A DNA stretch of 39,812 nt from Flavobacteriales bacterium (lineage in GTDB: Bacteria; Bacteroidota; Bacteroidia; Flavobacteriales_F; PHOS-HE28). The notes under the pieces are model-generated. The model saw only the letters and a list, made by a program, of their open reading frames with translations, was not told the origin of the DNA and searched no databases. The stretch's first letter is position 1; every line of letters begins with the position of its first letter. Location of the stretch: contig JAEUSV010000040.1 of NCBI GenBank assembly GCA_016788485.1, forward strand, positions 1-39,812. The letters are read 5' to 3'. Shown here in pieces: positions 1 through 9,826 of the stretch. A program made the translations under genes and the position numbers.

Positions 1-427
<427 letters not shown>

Positions 428-518
428 AAGTTTGATCTATCTGGTTCGTTTGACGAGGTCTCTCATGTCGATCCTCTCGGATCACAAGGACACCTTGCTG
501 TTCTCAGATTGGACAATA

Positions 519-529
519 GGTCAAAGAAC
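519..529 (-). promoter_or_regulatory. boxA-like antitermination element in the rrn leader
   Basis: Minus strand reads GTTCTTTGACC about 90 nt before the 16S 5' end, resembling the GTTCTTTGACA-type sequence common in Bacteroidota rRNA leaders and the Nus-factor boxA core. Function inferred from position and similarity only. Confidence 0.5.
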
Positions 530-618
530 GTTATCAGTTGCGGGCGGACCCGCTACCAAGTCGTCGTTCAGCTTCCCTCCGCTTTTCGTGGAACCCGTTG
601 GTTCCGCGGAAGGGGTGG

Positions 619-648
619 CAAAAGTACATCCTCTTTTCAATCCCGCAA
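619..648 (-). promoter_or_regulatory. rrn promoter, proximal
   Basis: On the minus strand TTG (648-646), a 19-nt spacer, then TACTTTTG (626-619): an exact match to the Bacteroidota TTG-N19-TAnnTTTG promoter. The predicted start is about 615, giving a leader of roughly 190 nt before 16S. An A/T-rich tract lies directly upstream. Confidence 0.75.
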
Positions 649-754
649 GCAATGTTGAAAATCTTTTTTCCAACCCTGCCTGCCTCTCACGCCTCTACCC
701 TCACCACCATCCCCTTGCGGGGCGCTTCAAAGAACGTTTTTCCGAAAGCGGCTG

Positions 755-784
755 CAAATGTATGCGGCTTTTCGTTCCACGCAA
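755..784 (-). promoter_or_regulatory. rrn promoter, distal
   Basis: On the minus strand TTG (784-782), a 19-nt spacer, then TACATTTG (762-755), again an exact match with the same spacing as the proximal promoter 136 bp downstream. A run of A/T (about 786-797) sits immediately upstream. Tandem promoters are usual for rRNA operons. Confidence 0.75.
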
Positions 785-816
785 CACCTGCAACACATTT
801 TTTTCATCCTGCCGGT

Positions 817-1521
817 TCACGGGGTGCTCGCAGCCATCTGCAACACCTTGCCGTTGAACAGGTTGGCGCCTTCCAACGCGAACCGCGCCAGGAAGTTACC
901 CACCTCCACCGGGCCCACCGGGGCCTGGTAGCCGGGAAAGGCCTCGCGCAGCATCTCCGTGTCCACCGCGCCCAGGCACACGCAATTGGCGCGTACACCG
1001 CGGTCCTTCAGCTCCTCGGCCAGGCATTCGGTGAGGGTGACGAGGCCGCCCTTGCTCACCGTGTAGCCCAGCAGGCCCGCGAACTTCATGCTGCCCATGA
1101 CCCCGCCCATGCTGCCCACATTGACCACGTGACCGGCGGGATCGCCCGAAAGGCGGTCCGCCAAGGCCTGCACCAAGCGCAGTGGGGCCACCACGTTCAC
1201 TCGGTGCAGCCGCTGCAGGTCGCTCTCCGTCCATTCGAGCAGGCCCCGTTTCAGCAGCAGGCCGGCGTTGTTGACCAGGGCGCGTACCCTGCGTTCGCCC
1301 ACCGCCGCGGCCAGTGCCGCCGGGGCACCCTCCTCCTCCAGGTCAAGACGAAGCACCTCCACCAGCGGGCCCAGCGCTTTCAGCTCCTGCAATGCCCCCT
1401 CGGTGCGGGCCACAGCCAGCACACGGGCACCATGGTCGCGCACCAGCGCTTCCACCGTGGCACGCCCCACCCCCCGGCTCGCGCCGGTCACCACCACAAG
1501 GCCTTCTGTCCCGTTGCTCAT
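817..1521 (-). CDS. SDR family NAD(P)-dependent oxidoreductase
   Basis: A 234-residue classical short-chain dehydrogenase/reductase. Visible signatures: cofactor-binding TGASRGVG at residues 12-19, NNAG at 84-87, a catalytic-type Ser at about 137 in VGSMGG, and YTVSK with Tyr153 and Lys157. The Arg after TGAS (residue 16) is often seen in NADP-preferring members. The length is normal for the family. The start codon overlaps the stop of mtgA by 4 bp (ATGA), so the two are co-transcribed on the minus strand and the start is well fixed. The substrate cannot be told from sequence; FabG-like or small-molecule carbonyl reduction are both possible. It is the last gene before the rRNA promoters. Confidence 0.9.
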   Translation of the reverse strand: MSNGTEGLVVVTGASRGVGRATVEALVRDHGARVLAVARTEGALQELKALGPLVEVLRLDLEEEGAPAALAAAVGERRVRALVNNAGLLLKRGLLEWTESDLQRLHRVNVVAPLRLVQALADRLSGDPAGHVVNVGSMGGVMGSMKFAGLLGYTVSKGGLVTLTECLAEELKDRGVRANCVCLGAVDTEMLREAFPGYQAPVGPVEVGNFLARFALEGANLFNGKVLQMAASTP

Positions 1522-2261
1522 TTGCGTCGGCGTTCACGTCGGGCCGCCTTGCGCTCCAGCTCCAGGCGCATGCGTTCGCGCACGGCCGGATCGAAGAGGT
1601 CACCGAGGTTGTTCATCTGTCCCACGATCCAAGCCTGCCTGCGGGCCACATAGCCCGAGGGGCGCGCGCAATCGAACCGGCGTGGAGAGGGCAGCACCGC
1701 AGCGATGAGGGCGGCCTGTGAGCGCGAAAGGCGCGCCGCCGGCTTGCCGAAGCAGCGTTGCGACGCAGCCTCCACGCCGAAGCAGCCCTTGCCTGTCTCC
1801 GCGACGTTGAGGTACACCTCAATGATGCGCTCCTTGGTCCAGAGCACCTCGATCCAAAGGGTGAACCAGGCCTCCAGTCCCTTGCGCACGTACGTGCGGC
1901 CGGGCCAGCAGAACACGTTCTTGGCCGTCTGCTGGCTGATGGTGCTGGCCCCCTTCACCTTGCGTCCCTTCTTGCGCGCATTGAAGTCCATGGCCTTGCG
2001 GATGGCTTCCATGTCGAAGCCGAAATGGTCCATGAACTTCTGGTCCTCCGCGGCCATCACCGCCAGGGGCATCTCGCGCGCGATCTCGTCCAGGTCGCGC
2101 CACTTGCGCTGGAACGTCGCCTGCTCCGCGGCTTGTTCGGCCATGACCCAAGTGACCGGAGGGTCGACGATGGCCAGCAGCAGCACCCACAGCACGCTCA
2201 CCACCACGGTCCAGAAGAACGCGGCGAACAGGGTGCGCACGGCGGTGCGGATGACCTTCAT
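1518..2261 (-). CDS. mtgA: Monofunctional biosynthetic peptidoglycan transglycosylase
   Basis: A 247-residue GT51 glycosyltransferase that polymerises lipid II into glycan strands at the outer face of the inner membrane. One N-terminal membrane anchor (residues about 8-32) is followed by the GT51 motifs: [14 protein letters not shown] with catalytic Glu72, [12 protein letters not shown] (104-115) and the [20 protein letters not shown] region (143-162). There is no transpeptidase domain, which separates it from class A PBPs. The start at 2261 is chosen because the membrane anchor begins there; the frame stays open upstream to 2462, but that part runs through a hairpin and the neighbouring gene's antisense and looks non-coding. 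Its stop overlaps the SDR start. Confidence 0.93.
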   Translation of the reverse strand: MKVIRTAVRTLFAAFFWTVVVSVLWVLLLAIVDPPVTWVMAEQAAEQATFQRKWRDLDEIAREMPLAVMAAEDQKFMDHFGFDMEAIRKAMDFNARKKGRKVKGASTISQQTAKNVFCWPGRTYVRKGLEAWFTLWIEVLWTKERIIEVYLNVAETGKGCFGVEAASQRCFGKPAARLSRSQAALIAAVLPSPRRFDCARPSGYVARRQAWIVGQMNNLGDLFDPAVRERMRLELERKAARRERRRK

Positions 2262-2276
2262 GGCACCCCAAAAGAA

Positions 2277-2303
2277 CGAAGCGGGGCCGAGAGCCCCGCT
2301 TCG
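2277..2303 (-). terminator. Intrinsic-terminator-like hairpin after the DUF6249-like gene
   Basis: Perfect 11-bp stem, arms 2277-2287 (CGAAGCGGGGC) and 2293-2303, with a 5-nt loop. On the minus strand the stem is followed by TTCTTTTGGGG. It lies 54 nt after the DUF6249-like stop and 16 nt before the mtgA start, so it would end or attenuate transcription entering mtgA. Confidence 0.65.
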
Positions 2304-2356
2304 CACCGCTGCATGTCCGCCAAAGCCCCTTGTCGCCGTGGGCGGACGCGAGTCGT

Positions 2357-2710
2357 TCAGCCCTTGGAGGAGGCCACCTGCTGGAGCTTGCGCTCCTTGT
2401 CGATGTGGCGGTGGGCCAGCAGCATGGACACGCCACCGCAAACGAGCACGCTGATGAACCATGCCGCAGGGTTGTCCTCACCGGGCTGGAGGAGGGCATG
2501 CACGGCCCAACCGATGGCAAGGCCGCAGCCTGTGCCGATGGAAAGGAAAGCGAGCGTGAGCCCGACGTACGACCGCAGGAGGTTCGGGTCGCGGCCTGCG
2601 GCGATCAAGGCCATGCGCTGCCGGTGGCGCGCGGTGACGATGACGTAGACAATGCCGAAGATGAGGGCGAAGAGGGCGATGGGTACGATGATCTCGGTCG
2701 CTGGTATCAT
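2357..2710 (-). CDS. DUF6249-like small membrane protein
   Basis: A protein of 117 residues with a first membrane segment at about 7-27 ([19 protein letters not shown]), then a charged stretch with [18 protein letters not shown], a second membrane segment ([20 protein letters not shown]) and a third ([18 protein letters not shown]), ending in a basic tail. The layout and the RxxxxxALIAAGxDP-type motif fit the DUF6249 family of Bacteroidota, whose genes are often beside an ECF sigma factor, as here (divergent, 195 bp away). The start at 2710 places the hydrophobic segment at the N-terminus; an in-frame start at 2743 would add 11 residues. Function unknown; a role in the sigma/anti-sigma circuit is only inferred from position. 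Confidence 0.75.
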   Translation of the reverse strand: MIPATEIIVPIALFALIFGIVYVIVTARHRQRMALIAAGRDPNLLRSYVGLTLAFLSIGTGCGLAIGWAVHALLQPGEDNPAAWFISVLVCGGVSMLLAHRHIDKERKLQQVASSKG

Positions 2711-2905
2711 GGTGGGGCGGCCTTCGTGCCGGCCGTTGACCATGTGACACGGGACGGAGGAAGGAGGTTACGATCCGTTCGCGCCCTGTTCGGGAACGCC
2801 CATCCAGCGTGGCATCCGTTCGTGTGGACCTCCGTGAACGCATGCAATGGCGCATCACCTTCGTAACCGGGAGGGCATCACCAGGCGTCCCATCCCCACC
2901 GGACC

Positions 2906-3466
2906 GTGGACGAGCAGAAGGCGATAGCAGGTGCGCGGCAGGGCGACCGCCAGGCGTTCGCATGGCTCATGAACCGCTACAAGCACATGGTGTACACCGT
3001 GTGCCACCGCGTGCTCCGCAACCACGAAGAGGCCGAGGAGGCCGCCCAGGACAGCTTCATCAAGGTGCACCGCCACCTCGAAGGCTACCAGGGCACCAGC
3101 CGCTTCAGCACCTGGCTGTACAGCATCGCCTATCGCACGGCGCTTTCGAAGCTGCGGGCGCGTGGTGGAGAGACCTCCAACCTGGACACCTTGGAGGGCA
3201 GCGGCCACGAACCGGTGGAACTGCCCGGCCCGGACCATGGTGACCGGAAGGCCCTGGTCGAATGGGCGTTGGGCCGGCTGGCACCGGAGGACAGCGCGGT
3301 GCTCACCTTCTTCTACCTGCAGGAGCTGGGGATCGACGAGATCGTAACCATCACCGGGCTCGGGGAGTCCAATGTGAAGGTGAGGCTGCACCGCGCACGC
3401 AAGAAGATGCTGGCCGTGCTGCAGGACCACTTGAAAGAGGAAGCATGGACCCTGACCACCGAATGA
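2906..3466 (+). CDS. ECF-type RNA polymerase sigma factor
   Basis: A 186-residue sigma-70 family protein with only regions 2 and 4. Region 2 covers about residues 20-85 (RYKHMVYTVCHRVLRN, then AAQDSFIKVHRHL and the FSTWLYSIAYRTAL core-binding/-10 segment). Region 4 covers about 125-175 (LGRLAPEDSAVLTFFYLQEL, helix-turn-helix DEIVTITGLGESNVKVRLHRARKKM). The start is a GTG at 2906; no better ATG precedes region 2. The stop overlaps the following gene by 4 bp, forming a sigma/anti-sigma-like pair. Such factors in Bacteroidota usually respond to envelope or oxidative signals; the signal here is unknown. Confidence 0.92.
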   Translation: MDEQKAIAGARQGDRQAFAWLMNRYKHMVYTVCHRVLRNHEEAEEAAQDSFIKVHRHLEGYQGTSRFSTWLYSIAYRTALSKLRARGGETSNLDTLEGSGHEPVELPGPDHGDRKALVEWALGRLAPEDSAVLTFFYLQELGIDEIVTITGLGESNVKVRLHRARKKMLAVLQDHLKEEAWTLTTE

Positions 3467-3858
3467 ACGAGGCCGAGGCCGACCGCAGGCTGCGGGCGCT
3501 GTTCCAGCAGGCAGGTCCCTTGCAGGCCCCCGAGGGGTTGGAGGAGCGTGTGCTGAGCGCCCTTGGTCCCACGCCCATGCCAGCTCCCATGTCCATTGAG
3601 CCGCTGCTACCCCGATGGACGTGGCCGGCGATCGGGCTCCTGCTTGCGGCGCTGGGCCTTGCAGCGATGGTCAGTGGGCCGGTGGAGGTGGAAGCCATGG
3701 TCGCGCTGCCCAAGTGGCTACCGGAAATGGAACTGCCTTCCCTGCAACACATGCTAACGCACACCGCCTTACGCATGGGCATGCTGGCGATGCTGTGCTT
3801 CGCCGCCCTGGAGCTGTATCTCAGCAGGCGGCGCGGCGTGAAAGTGCGCGTGCGCTAG
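3463..3858 (+). CDS. Probable membrane anti-sigma partner of the ECF factor
   Basis: A 131-residue protein beginning MNEAEADRRLRALFQQAG, with a short acidic/helical cytoplasmic part (to about residue 50), a membrane segment (AIGLLLAALGLAAMVSG), an outer loop containing ALPKWLPEMELPS, a second membrane segment (ALRMGMLAMLCFAALELYL) and a basic tail (SRRRGVKVRVR). ATG at 3463 overlaps the sigma stop (ATGA); an in-frame ATG at 3445 would add six residues. No zinc HxxxCxxC motif of ZAS anti-sigma factors is present. The anti-sigma role is inferred from coupling, topology and size. Its last 4 bp overlap the convergent thiol peroxidase gene. Confidence 0.65.
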   Translation: MNEAEADRRLRALFQQAGPLQAPEGLEERVLSALGPTPMPAPMSIEPLLPRWTWPAIGLLLAALGLAAMVSGPVEVEAMVALPKWLPEMELPSLQHMLTHTALRMGMLAMLCFAALELYLSRRRGVKVRVR

Positions 3859-4340
3859 AGCAGGGCCTTGGCCGCGTTGAGGGCCGCGTCGTAATCGGGC
3901 TCGCTGCCCAGCTCGGGCGTGAGCTCGAAGTAGCGGATCACCCCCTCCTTGTCGATCACCCACACGGCGCGGCAGGTGATGCCTTCCATGGGGCCTTCGG
4001 CGATGGCGGCGCCCCAGCCGGTGCTCAAGTCACGGTAGCGGAAATCGCTGCCGGTATGCACGTTGGCGATGCCCTCGGTCTCGCAGAAGCGCTTCATGGC
4101 GAAGGGCAGGTCCATGCTCATGACCAGGACATGCGCGCCAAGGCCGGCGGCCTTCTGGTTGAACATGCGGGTCTCGGTGGCGCATACGCTCGTGTCCAGG
4201 CTGGGCACGGACACGAGGACCACCACATGGCCCTTGAGGGAGGCGAGGTCGGCGTTGCTACGGTCCTGCTTGACGAAACGGAGCTGGGGGGCGGTGGCGC
4301 CCACGCCGGGGAGGGTGCCGATGGTGCGGGGTTGGGGCAT
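3855..4340 (-). CDS. tpx: Thiol peroxidase (atypical 2-Cys peroxiredoxin)
   Basis: A 161-residue Tpx-type peroxiredoxin reducing H2O2 and alkyl hydroperoxides with thioredoxin. The peroxidatic Cys53 sits in the family motif PSLDTSVCATETRMFN (46-61), and the resolving Cys86 in AMKRFCETEG (81-90), the same separation as Cys61/Cys95 in the E. coli enzyme allowing for one residue. The C-terminal part (AVWVIDKEGVIRYFEL) completes the thioredoxin fold. No signal peptide, so cytoplasmic here. It lies 44 nt downstream of purL on the same strand and may be read from the purL promoter; no separate consensus promoter is visible in the gap. Confidence 0.93.
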   Translation of the reverse strand: MPQPRTIGTLPGVGATAPQLRFVKQDRSNADLASLKGHVVVLVSVPSLDTSVCATETRMFNQKAAGLGAHVLVMSMDLPFAMKRFCETEGIANVHTGSDFRYRDLSTGWGAAIAEGPMEGITCRAVWVIDKEGVIRYFELTPELGSEPDYDAALNAAKALL

Positions 4341-4384
4341 CGTATGGTGCGGTGTTGCTCGGTTTGGGGAACAAGGCGAGGGGC

Positions 4385-6652
4385 CTATTGTTCGCTCATG
4401 GCCTTGGGGATGGCCTCCTCGTAGACCTTGCGGGCGTCCTCGATGAACCCGAAGGGCTCATCGTCCACCACGAGCTTGCCTTTGGTGACGTGGCCCAGGA
4501 GGATGAAGGGCACCTTGCTGATGCGCATCACATCGAGGAACTCGGTCTCGCGTTCCTCGTTGAGGGCGACCACCACGCGGCCCTGTCCTTCGCCGAAGAG
4601 GAAGGCGTCGGCGCGCAGTTCGCTGTCGGTGACGATGTCGAAGCCGAGCCCGTTGGGCATGCCCATCTCCACCAGGGTGGTCCACAGGCCGCCGTCGCTC
4701 ACGTCATGCGCGCTGGCGATGAGGCCCTTCTTGATGAGGTGGGCGATGACCACGTGCGTGAGGTGCTCCTCACGCAGGTCGAACCAGGGGGCGGGCGAGC
4801 GGTGCACGTTGTGGTGGCGCACGAGGTACTCGCTGCAGGCGATGTCGTTGGTGACGCGGCCCACGAGGAAGAGCAAGTGGCCCTTCTCCTGGAAGGCCAG
4901 GGTCATGCGCTTGCTGATGTCGTTGAGCACGCCGACCATGCCGATCGTGGGGGTGGGGAACACGGCCACGTCGCCCTTGTCGGTGACGGTCTGGTTGTAG
5001 AAGCTCACGTTGCCGCCGGTGACGGGGGTCTTGAACTCGCGACAGGCCTCGCCCATGCCCTTGATCACCTGCGCGAACTGCCAGTAGACCTCGGGGTCAT
5101 ATGGGTTGCCGAAGTTGAGGCAGTTGGTGACGCCGCAGGGCTCACCCCCGGAGCAGACGATGTTGCGGGCGGCCTCGCTCACGGCGATCATGGCACCCAC
5201 GTACGGGTCGGCGTGCACGTAGCGCCCGTTGCAGTCCACGGTGACGGCGAGGCCCTTGCCGGTCTCCTTCACCAGCACCAGACCGGCATCGCTGGGTGCG
5301 TTGGTGCTCATGTTGCCGGTGCGCACCATGGTGTCGTACTGCTCATGCACCCAGCGCTTGCTGGCGATGTTGGGGCTGGCGAGCAGGTCGAAGGCCACGT
5401 CCTTGAGGTCCTCGGGCTCGGGCACCATGTCGATGCTGAACCGCTTGTTCTCGGCGAAGTAGGCGGGCTCCTTCTGCTCGCGGACGTAGACCGGGGCACC
5501 GCCGCCGAGCACCAGGCTCTCGGCCGGGACCGAGGCCACCAGCTCACCGTGCCAGAAGTAACGGATGGTGCCGCCTTCGGTCACGGTGCCGATCTCCACG
5601 CAATGAAGGTCCCACTTGTCGAAGATGGCCTTCACCTCGGCCTCGCGGCCCTTCCTCACCACCACGAGCATGCGCTCCTGGCTCTCGCTGAGGAGGATCT
5701 CCCATGGGCGCATCCCTTCCTGGCGGGTGGGCACGCGGTCCAGGTGGATGTCCATGCCGCTCTCGCCTTTCGCGCTCATCTCGCTGGTGCTGCAGGTGAT
5801 GCCCGCGGCGCCCATGTCCTGCATGCCGATGATGGCATCGGTCTGTGCGAGCTCCAGGCTGGCCTCGAGGAGGAGCTTTTCCATGAAGGGATCGCCCACC
5901 TGCACGGCGGGCAGGTCGTCCATGCTGGTGTCGGTGATGTCCTTGCTGGCGAAGCTGGCGCCGTGGATGCCGTCCTTGCCGGTGGCGCTGCCCACGATGA
6001 ACACAGGGTTGCCCACGCCGTGGCTGGTGGCGCTGATCACGCGGTCGGTGCGCACGATGCCCACGCTCATGGCGTTCACGAGCGGGTTGGTGGTGTAGCA
6101 GGGGTCGAAGTACACCTCACCGCCAAGGACGGGCACGCCGAACGCGTTGCCGTAATCGCCGATGCCCTTCACCACGCCGCGCATGTGCCAGCGGCTGCTC
6201 TTCTCCTTGGTGATGTCGCCGAAGCGCAGGCTGTTGAGCTGCGCGATGGGGCGCGCACCCATGGTGAAGATGTCGCGGTTGATGCCGCCCACACCGGTGG
6301 CCGCGCCCTGGTAGGGCTCGATGGCGCTGGGGTGGTTGTGGCTCTCGATCTTGAAGGCACAGGCCCAGCCGTCGCCGATGTCGACGAGGCCGGCGTTCTC
6401 CTGGCCCGCCTCGGCCAGCAGCTTGGGGCCGGAGCGCGGCAGGGTCTTCAGCTGGACGATGGAGTTCTTGTAGGAGCAGTGCTCGCTCCACATGGCGCTG
6501 TAGATGCTGAGCTCGGTGAAGTTGGGCACGCGGCCCAGGATCTCCACGATGCGGTCATACTCCTCCGGGCGCAGGCCGAGCTTCTTCGCCGTGTCCACCC
6601 CGGCGGGCTTGGTGTCGGGAAGGTCGGCGGCGGGGGCGGTCCTGGTGCTCAT
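4385..6652 (-). CDS. purL: Phosphoribosylformylglycinamidine synthase subunit PurL
   Basis: A 755-residue small-type PurL, the synthetase subunit that converts FGAR to FGAM with ATP and ammonia from PurQ in purine biosynthesis. Recognisable segments: [11 protein letters not shown] (54-64) with the conserved His58, ESHNHPS (103-109), [20 protein letters not shown] (116-135), the [15 protein letters not shown] region near 275-290, and CGGEPCG-type and [12 protein letters not shown] segments in the second half. Length equals the short PurL used with separate PurS and PurQ; neither is in the window. The antisense strand is also open over almost the entire gene, a GC/codon-bias effect. Confidence 0.97.
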   Translation of the reverse strand: MSTRTAPAADLPDTKPAGVDTAKKLGLRPEEYDRIVEILGRVPNFTELSIYSAMWSEHCSYKNSIVQLKTLPRSGPKLLAEAGQENAGLVDIGDGWACAFKIESHNHPSAIEPYQGAATGVGGINRDIFTMGARPIAQLNSLRFGDITKEKSSRWHMRGVVKGIGDYGNAFGVPVLGGEVYFDPCYTTNPLVNAMSVGIVRTDRVISATSHGVGNPVFIVGSATGKDGIHGASFASKDITDTSMDDLPAVQVGDPFMEKLLLEASLELAQTDAIIGMQDMGAAGITCSTSEMSAKGESGMDIHLDRVPTRQEGMRPWEILLSESQERMLVVVRKGREAEVKAIFDKWDLHCVEIGTVTEGGTIRYFWHGELVASVPAESLVLGGGAPVYVREQKEPAYFAENKRFSIDMVPEPEDLKDVAFDLLASPNIASKRWVHEQYDTMVRTGNMSTNAPSDAGLVLVKETGKGLAVTVDCNGRYVHADPYVGAMIAVSEAARNIVCSGGEPCGVTNCLNFGNPYDPEVYWQFAQVIKGMGEACREFKTPVTGGNVSFYNQTVTDKGDVAVFPTPTIGMVGVLNDISKRMTLAFQEKGHLLFLVGRVTNDIACSEYLVRHHNVHRSPAPWFDLREEHLTHVVIAHLIKKGLIASAHDVSDGGLWTTLVEMGMPNGLGFDIVTDSELRADAFLFGEGQGRVVVALNEERETEFLDVMRISKVPFILLGHVTKGKLVVDDEPFGFIEDARKVYEEAIPKAMSEQ

Positions 6653-6686
6653 GCGTTGTCGGGATGGGAGGGGTTGTTCCGGGGCA

Positions 6687-6694
6687 CAAAGAAA
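6687..6694 (-). promoter_or_regulatory. Candidate -7 element for purL
   Basis: Minus strand TTTCTTTG, one mismatch from TAnnTTTG, ending 34 nt before the purL start. No TTG at the expected upstream spacing, so weakly supported. Confidence 0.3.
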
Positions 6695-6776
6695 ACCATT
6701 GCGGGGCGGACCGTGCCGAAGGCGTCGGGGGACGGTCCGGCCAAGCGTCTACCTTGCACACCGACCCCACGGCACC

Positions 6777-8093
6777 ATGTCCGGCCTGCTCATTGCCCTC
6801 GGCTACACGGCCTTGCTGCTGCTGGTGATCCGGCGGTCGCGGTTCCACCGGCCCGCCGGGATACCGGCCTGGTGGATCGGGGGGGCCTTCCTGCTGAAGG
6901 TGATGGCCGGCACGGCGCTGTGGGCCCTTTACACCTATGTGTACACCGACCGGGCCACGGCCGACATCTACAAGTACTTCGACGACAGCGCCGTGATGTT
7001 CGGGGCGCTGGAGCACGCCCCGGGGGACTACCTGCGCATGCTCCTCGGCATCGGCAACGACAGCCCGCATTTCGACGAGCAGTATTACCGGGTGATGAAC
7101 AACTGGTACCGGAAGTACGAGAGCAACATGTACAACGACGCGCACACGGTCATCCGGTTCAATGCGTTGTTGCGGCTCATCTCCTTCGGAAGCATCCACG
7201 TGCACACGGTGTTCGCCGCCTTCCTCTCCTTCACGGGGAGCCTGGGCCTGGTGCGCGCGGTAACGGCCCTGCGGCCGGAGCTGGCACGGGCCGCGTTCGT
7301 GGTGACCCTGTTGCTGCCTTCGGTGCTCTTCTGGAGCAGCGGCGTGATCAAGGAGTCGCTGCTGATGGCCGCGCTCGGGCTGCTCGTGTGGGTGGTGCTC
7401 GGCACGCTGGCCGGCCGGCTGCGAAAGGTGATGGTCCTGTGGGCGCTGCCCCTGGTGGCACTGCTCTTCTTCCTGAAGTTCTACGTGCTCCTCAGCATGG
7501 TGCCCGGCCTGGTGGCCTACGCGTTGTGCCACCGCCGGCCCCGCGCGGCACTGGCGATCTTCCTGGGGGTGCACCTCCTGTTCCTGGTCGCGGCCGCGAA
7601 CAGCGAACGACTGATCCCGGGGTTCGACATGCTCTCCACGCTCATGTGGAAGCAGCGCGACTTCATCGGGTTGGCCCGGACCATGAACAGCGGGAGCTTC
7701 ATCGCCCCCACCCCCCTCGAGCCCACCTTCACCAGCTTCGTCCAACAGGCGCCGAACGCCTTGTTCACGACCTTCCTGGGACCGCTGCAGACCTGGAGGA
7801 ACGGGGCCATGGGCCTGGCAGGGGCCGCGGAGAACGTGGTGATCTTGCTGCTGCTGGGCTGGCTGCTGCCGGGCGTGCGCTCGGGCAGCGGCGATGGCCG
7901 GGCCTTCGTGCTCTACGCGCTGAGCTTCTGCCTGCTACTGGGCCTTGTGATAGGCTGGACCACACCGGTGATGGGCGCGGTGGTGCGCTACCGGGTACCG
8001 CTCCTCCCCTTCCTGTTCTACGCCGCGCTGATGGCCACGGACACCGGTCGCCTGTTCCGGCGATGCCCCTGGCTGCGACCTTTGCCGGCATGA
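6777..8093 (+). CDS. Multi-pass membrane protein, GT-C/polymerase-like, function unassigned
   Basis: A 438-residue protein with about ten predicted membrane segments, starting MSGLLIALGYTALLLL. Between the second and third segments is an extended outer loop (about residues 60-125) with the acidic motif DIYKYFDDSAVMFG and a tyrosine-rich stretch (EQYYRVMNNWYRKYES). A further periplasmic loop lies near 285-330. Large polar loops between helices and acidic residues after the first helices recall GT-C glycosyltransferases or Wzy-type polymerases, but no diagnostic motif settles this. The start is set at the ATG preceding the first helix; TACCTTGC at 6750-6757 is a possible -7 element. Its stop overlaps the next gene's start (ATGA), indicating translational coupling with the amidohydrolase. 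Confidence 0.8.
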   Translation: MSGLLIALGYTALLLLVIRRSRFHRPAGIPAWWIGGAFLLKVMAGTALWALYTYVYTDRATADIYKYFDDSAVMFGALEHAPGDYLRMLLGIGNDSPHFDEQYYRVMNNWYRKYESNMYNDAHTVIRFNALLRLISFGSIHVHTVFAAFLSFTGSLGLVRAVTALRPELARAAFVVTLLLPSVLFWSSGVIKESLLMAALGLLVWVVLGTLAGRLRKVMVLWALPLVALLFFLKFYVLLSMVPGLVAYALCHRRPRAALAIFLGVHLLFLVAAANSERLIPGFDMLSTLMWKQRDFIGLARTMNSGSFIAPTPLEPTFTSFVQQAPNALFTTFLGPLQTWRNGAMGLAGAAENVVILLLLGWLLPGVRSGSGDGRAFVLYALSFCLLLGLVIGWTTPVMGAVVRYRVPLLPFLFYAALMATDTGRLFRRCPWLRPLPA

Positions 8094-9724
8094 ACCGCAT
8101 TTTCCTCGCCGCGCTGGCCTGGCTCGTGATCGCCGGGTGCGCCTTCAAGGACCAGGAGGCCGACCTGGTGGTCCACAACGCGCGCATCATCACCCTCGAC
8201 GAGGCGGGCAGCGTGCACCAGGCGATGGCCGTCCGCGATGGCATCATCCTGGAGCTCGGGCCCGAGCGCGAGATCCTGAACAGGTACCGGGCCAAGGAGA
8301 CCTACGATGCGGCGGGCCAGGTGGTATACCCGGGGTTCATCGATGGGCATTGCCACTTCTTCGGCTACGGGCTCAACAAGCAGAAGATCGACCTGTCCGG
8401 TACGCGCAGCTGGAACGAGGTGCTGGAGCGCACTGTGGCGTACGCAAAGGCGCACCCCGAGAAGGAGTGGATACTGGGGCGGGGCTGGGACCAGAACCTG
8501 TGGGCCGACAAGGCCACCCCGGTCAACGACAGCCTGAACCGGCTGTTCCCCGACCGGCCCGTGCTACTGCAGCGCATCGACGGGCACGCGGCCGTAGTGA
8601 ACCAGGTGGCGCTGGACCGCGTGGGGCTCACGGCCTCGAGCGTGATCGCGGGGGGCATCCTGGAGGTGCGCGACGGGCGGCCCACCGGCCTGCTGGTGGA
8701 CAATGCCGTGGACGTGTTCCAGAAGATCTTCGACGACGCCGATGAGGCCACCAAGCGCAAGGCGTTGCTCGACGCGCAGACCGACTGCTTCGCCAAGGGC
8801 CTGACCATGGTGTGCGACGCCGGTCTCGACGCCGGCACCATCGAGCTGATCCGCACCATGCAGCGTGAAGGCGTGCTGAAGATGCGTGTGTACGCCATGG
8901 TTGCGGACCGACCGGCGAACCTGGCGCATTTCGCCGGCAAGGGACCTTTGCGCGAGGAGCGCCTGGTGGTGCGCGCGGTGAAGGTCTATGCCGATGGCGC
9001 GCTCGGATCGCGGGGGGCGCTGTTGCTGAAGCCCTACGCCGATACCCCGGAGGCGGGCCATGGGCTGCAGTTGCAGTCGCGCGCGCACCTCGACTCGGTG
9101 GCCGCCTGGTGCAAGGTCAACGGCTTCCAGATGGCCACCCACTGCATCGGCGACAGTGCGAACCGGCTGGTGCTCGACGTGTATGCGAAGGCCCTGGGCG
9201 GCACCAACGACCTGCGCTGGCGGATCGAGCATGCGCAATGCGTGGACCCTTCGGACATGCCGTTGTTCGGGCGTTACAACGTGGTCCCAAGCATGCAGCC
9301 CACGCACGCCACCAGCGACATGGCATGGGCGGCCGAACGCATCGGCACGGAGCGACTGGCCAACGCCTACGCACTGCGCCGCCTGAAGGAGCAGAACGGG
9401 CTGATCGCGCTCGGTACCGACTTCCCCGTGGAGGCCATCGACCCGCTCGGCACCTACCGGGCGGCCGTGGCGCGAACCAGCGATGCCGGTGCACCGGCTG
9501 GCGGATTCCAGCCCGGGGATGCGCTTTCAGCGCAGGACGCCCTGCGCGGCATGACCATCTGGAACGCACTGGCCGCCTTCGCCGAGAACGAACTGGGCAC
9601 CTTGGAACCCGGCAAGCGGGCGGACCTTACCGTGCTCGACAGGGACCTCCTCGACCTGCGCCCCGAGCTCATCGGCAAGGCCCGGGTGAAAGCCACCTTC
9701 GTGGCCGGTGAGCGGGTCCATTGA
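8090..9724 (+). CDS. Lipoprotein amidohydrolase, YtcJ-like (Amidohydrolase_3)
   Basis: A 544-residue metal-dependent hydrolase of the amidohydrolase superfamily. It starts with a lipoprotein signal (MNRIFLAALAWLVIAGC, lipidated Cys17), so it is anchored to a membrane outside the cytoplasm. Motifs: small beta-sandwich start (ADLVVHNARIITLDEAG), first metal site GFIDGHCHFFG with His87/His89, ATHCIGDSANR and WRIEHAQCVD in the middle of the barrel, and GTDFPVE near the C-terminus with the catalytic-type Asp, then LGTLEPGKRADLTVLD closing the second beta-sandwich. This order matches YtcJ-type enzymes, whose substrates are mostly unknown. The start overlaps the preceding membrane-protein stop by 4 bp. 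Confidence 0.9.
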   Translation: MNRIFLAALAWLVIAGCAFKDQEADLVVHNARIITLDEAGSVHQAMAVRDGIILELGPEREILNRYRAKETYDAAGQVVYPGFIDGHCHFFGYGLNKQKIDLSGTRSWNEVLERTVAYAKAHPEKEWILGRGWDQNLWADKATPVNDSLNRLFPDRPVLLQRIDGHAAVVNQVALDRVGLTASSVIAGGILEVRDGRPTGLLVDNAVDVFQKIFDDADEATKRKALLDAQTDCFAKGLTMVCDAGLDAGTIELIRTMQREGVLKMRVYAMVADRPANLAHFAGKGPLREERLVVRAVKVYADGALGSRGALLLKPYADTPEAGHGLQLQSRAHLDSVAAWCKVNGFQMATHCIGDSANRLVLDVYAKALGGTNDLRWRIEHAQCVDPSDMPLFGRYNVVPSMQPTHATSDMAWAAERIGTERLANAYALRRLKEQNGLIALGTDFPVEAIDPLGTYRAAVARTSDAGAPAGGFQPGDALSAQDALRGMTIWNALAAFAENELGTLEPGKRADLTVLDRDLLDLRPELIGKARVKATFVAGERVH

Positions 9725-9826
9725 ACACCCGCCTCGTAGCCCCATCGGCCGGTTCCGTCGAGGTCGCCTTGGCCCGATCAAACCCTTGCGGGAATGTTGC
9801 GTCACACCCACCACAACCCCGGACGG

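Larger units (their letters stand above)
428..816 (-). other. rRNA operon leader and promoter region
   Basis: This 389-nt stretch has no convincing gene. It is noticeably richer in A+T than its surroundings and contains, reading on the minus strand toward 16S, two consensus promoters (755-784 and 619-648), A/T-rich tracts just upstream of each (about 786-797 and 650-675, possible UP-like elements), and a boxA-like antitermination sequence (519-529). The upstream SDR gene ends at 817 on the same strand, so read-through into the rRNA operon is possible; no terminator is evident between them. Confidence 0.75.

Noticed and set aside
2906..3858. Classification of the second gene as a ZAS-type anti-sigma factor.
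   Set aside because: The HxxxCxxC zinc motif is missing; only gene coupling and topology support an anti-sigma role, so it is listed as probable.
4352..9724. A 1790-codon plus-strand frame spanning the antisense of purL and then the amidohydrolase gene.
   Set aside because: Only 8090-9724 is a real gene. The rest is the antisense of purL kept open by high GC and codon bias; its translation is low-complexity (His/Ala/Val/Gly-rich) and matches no family.
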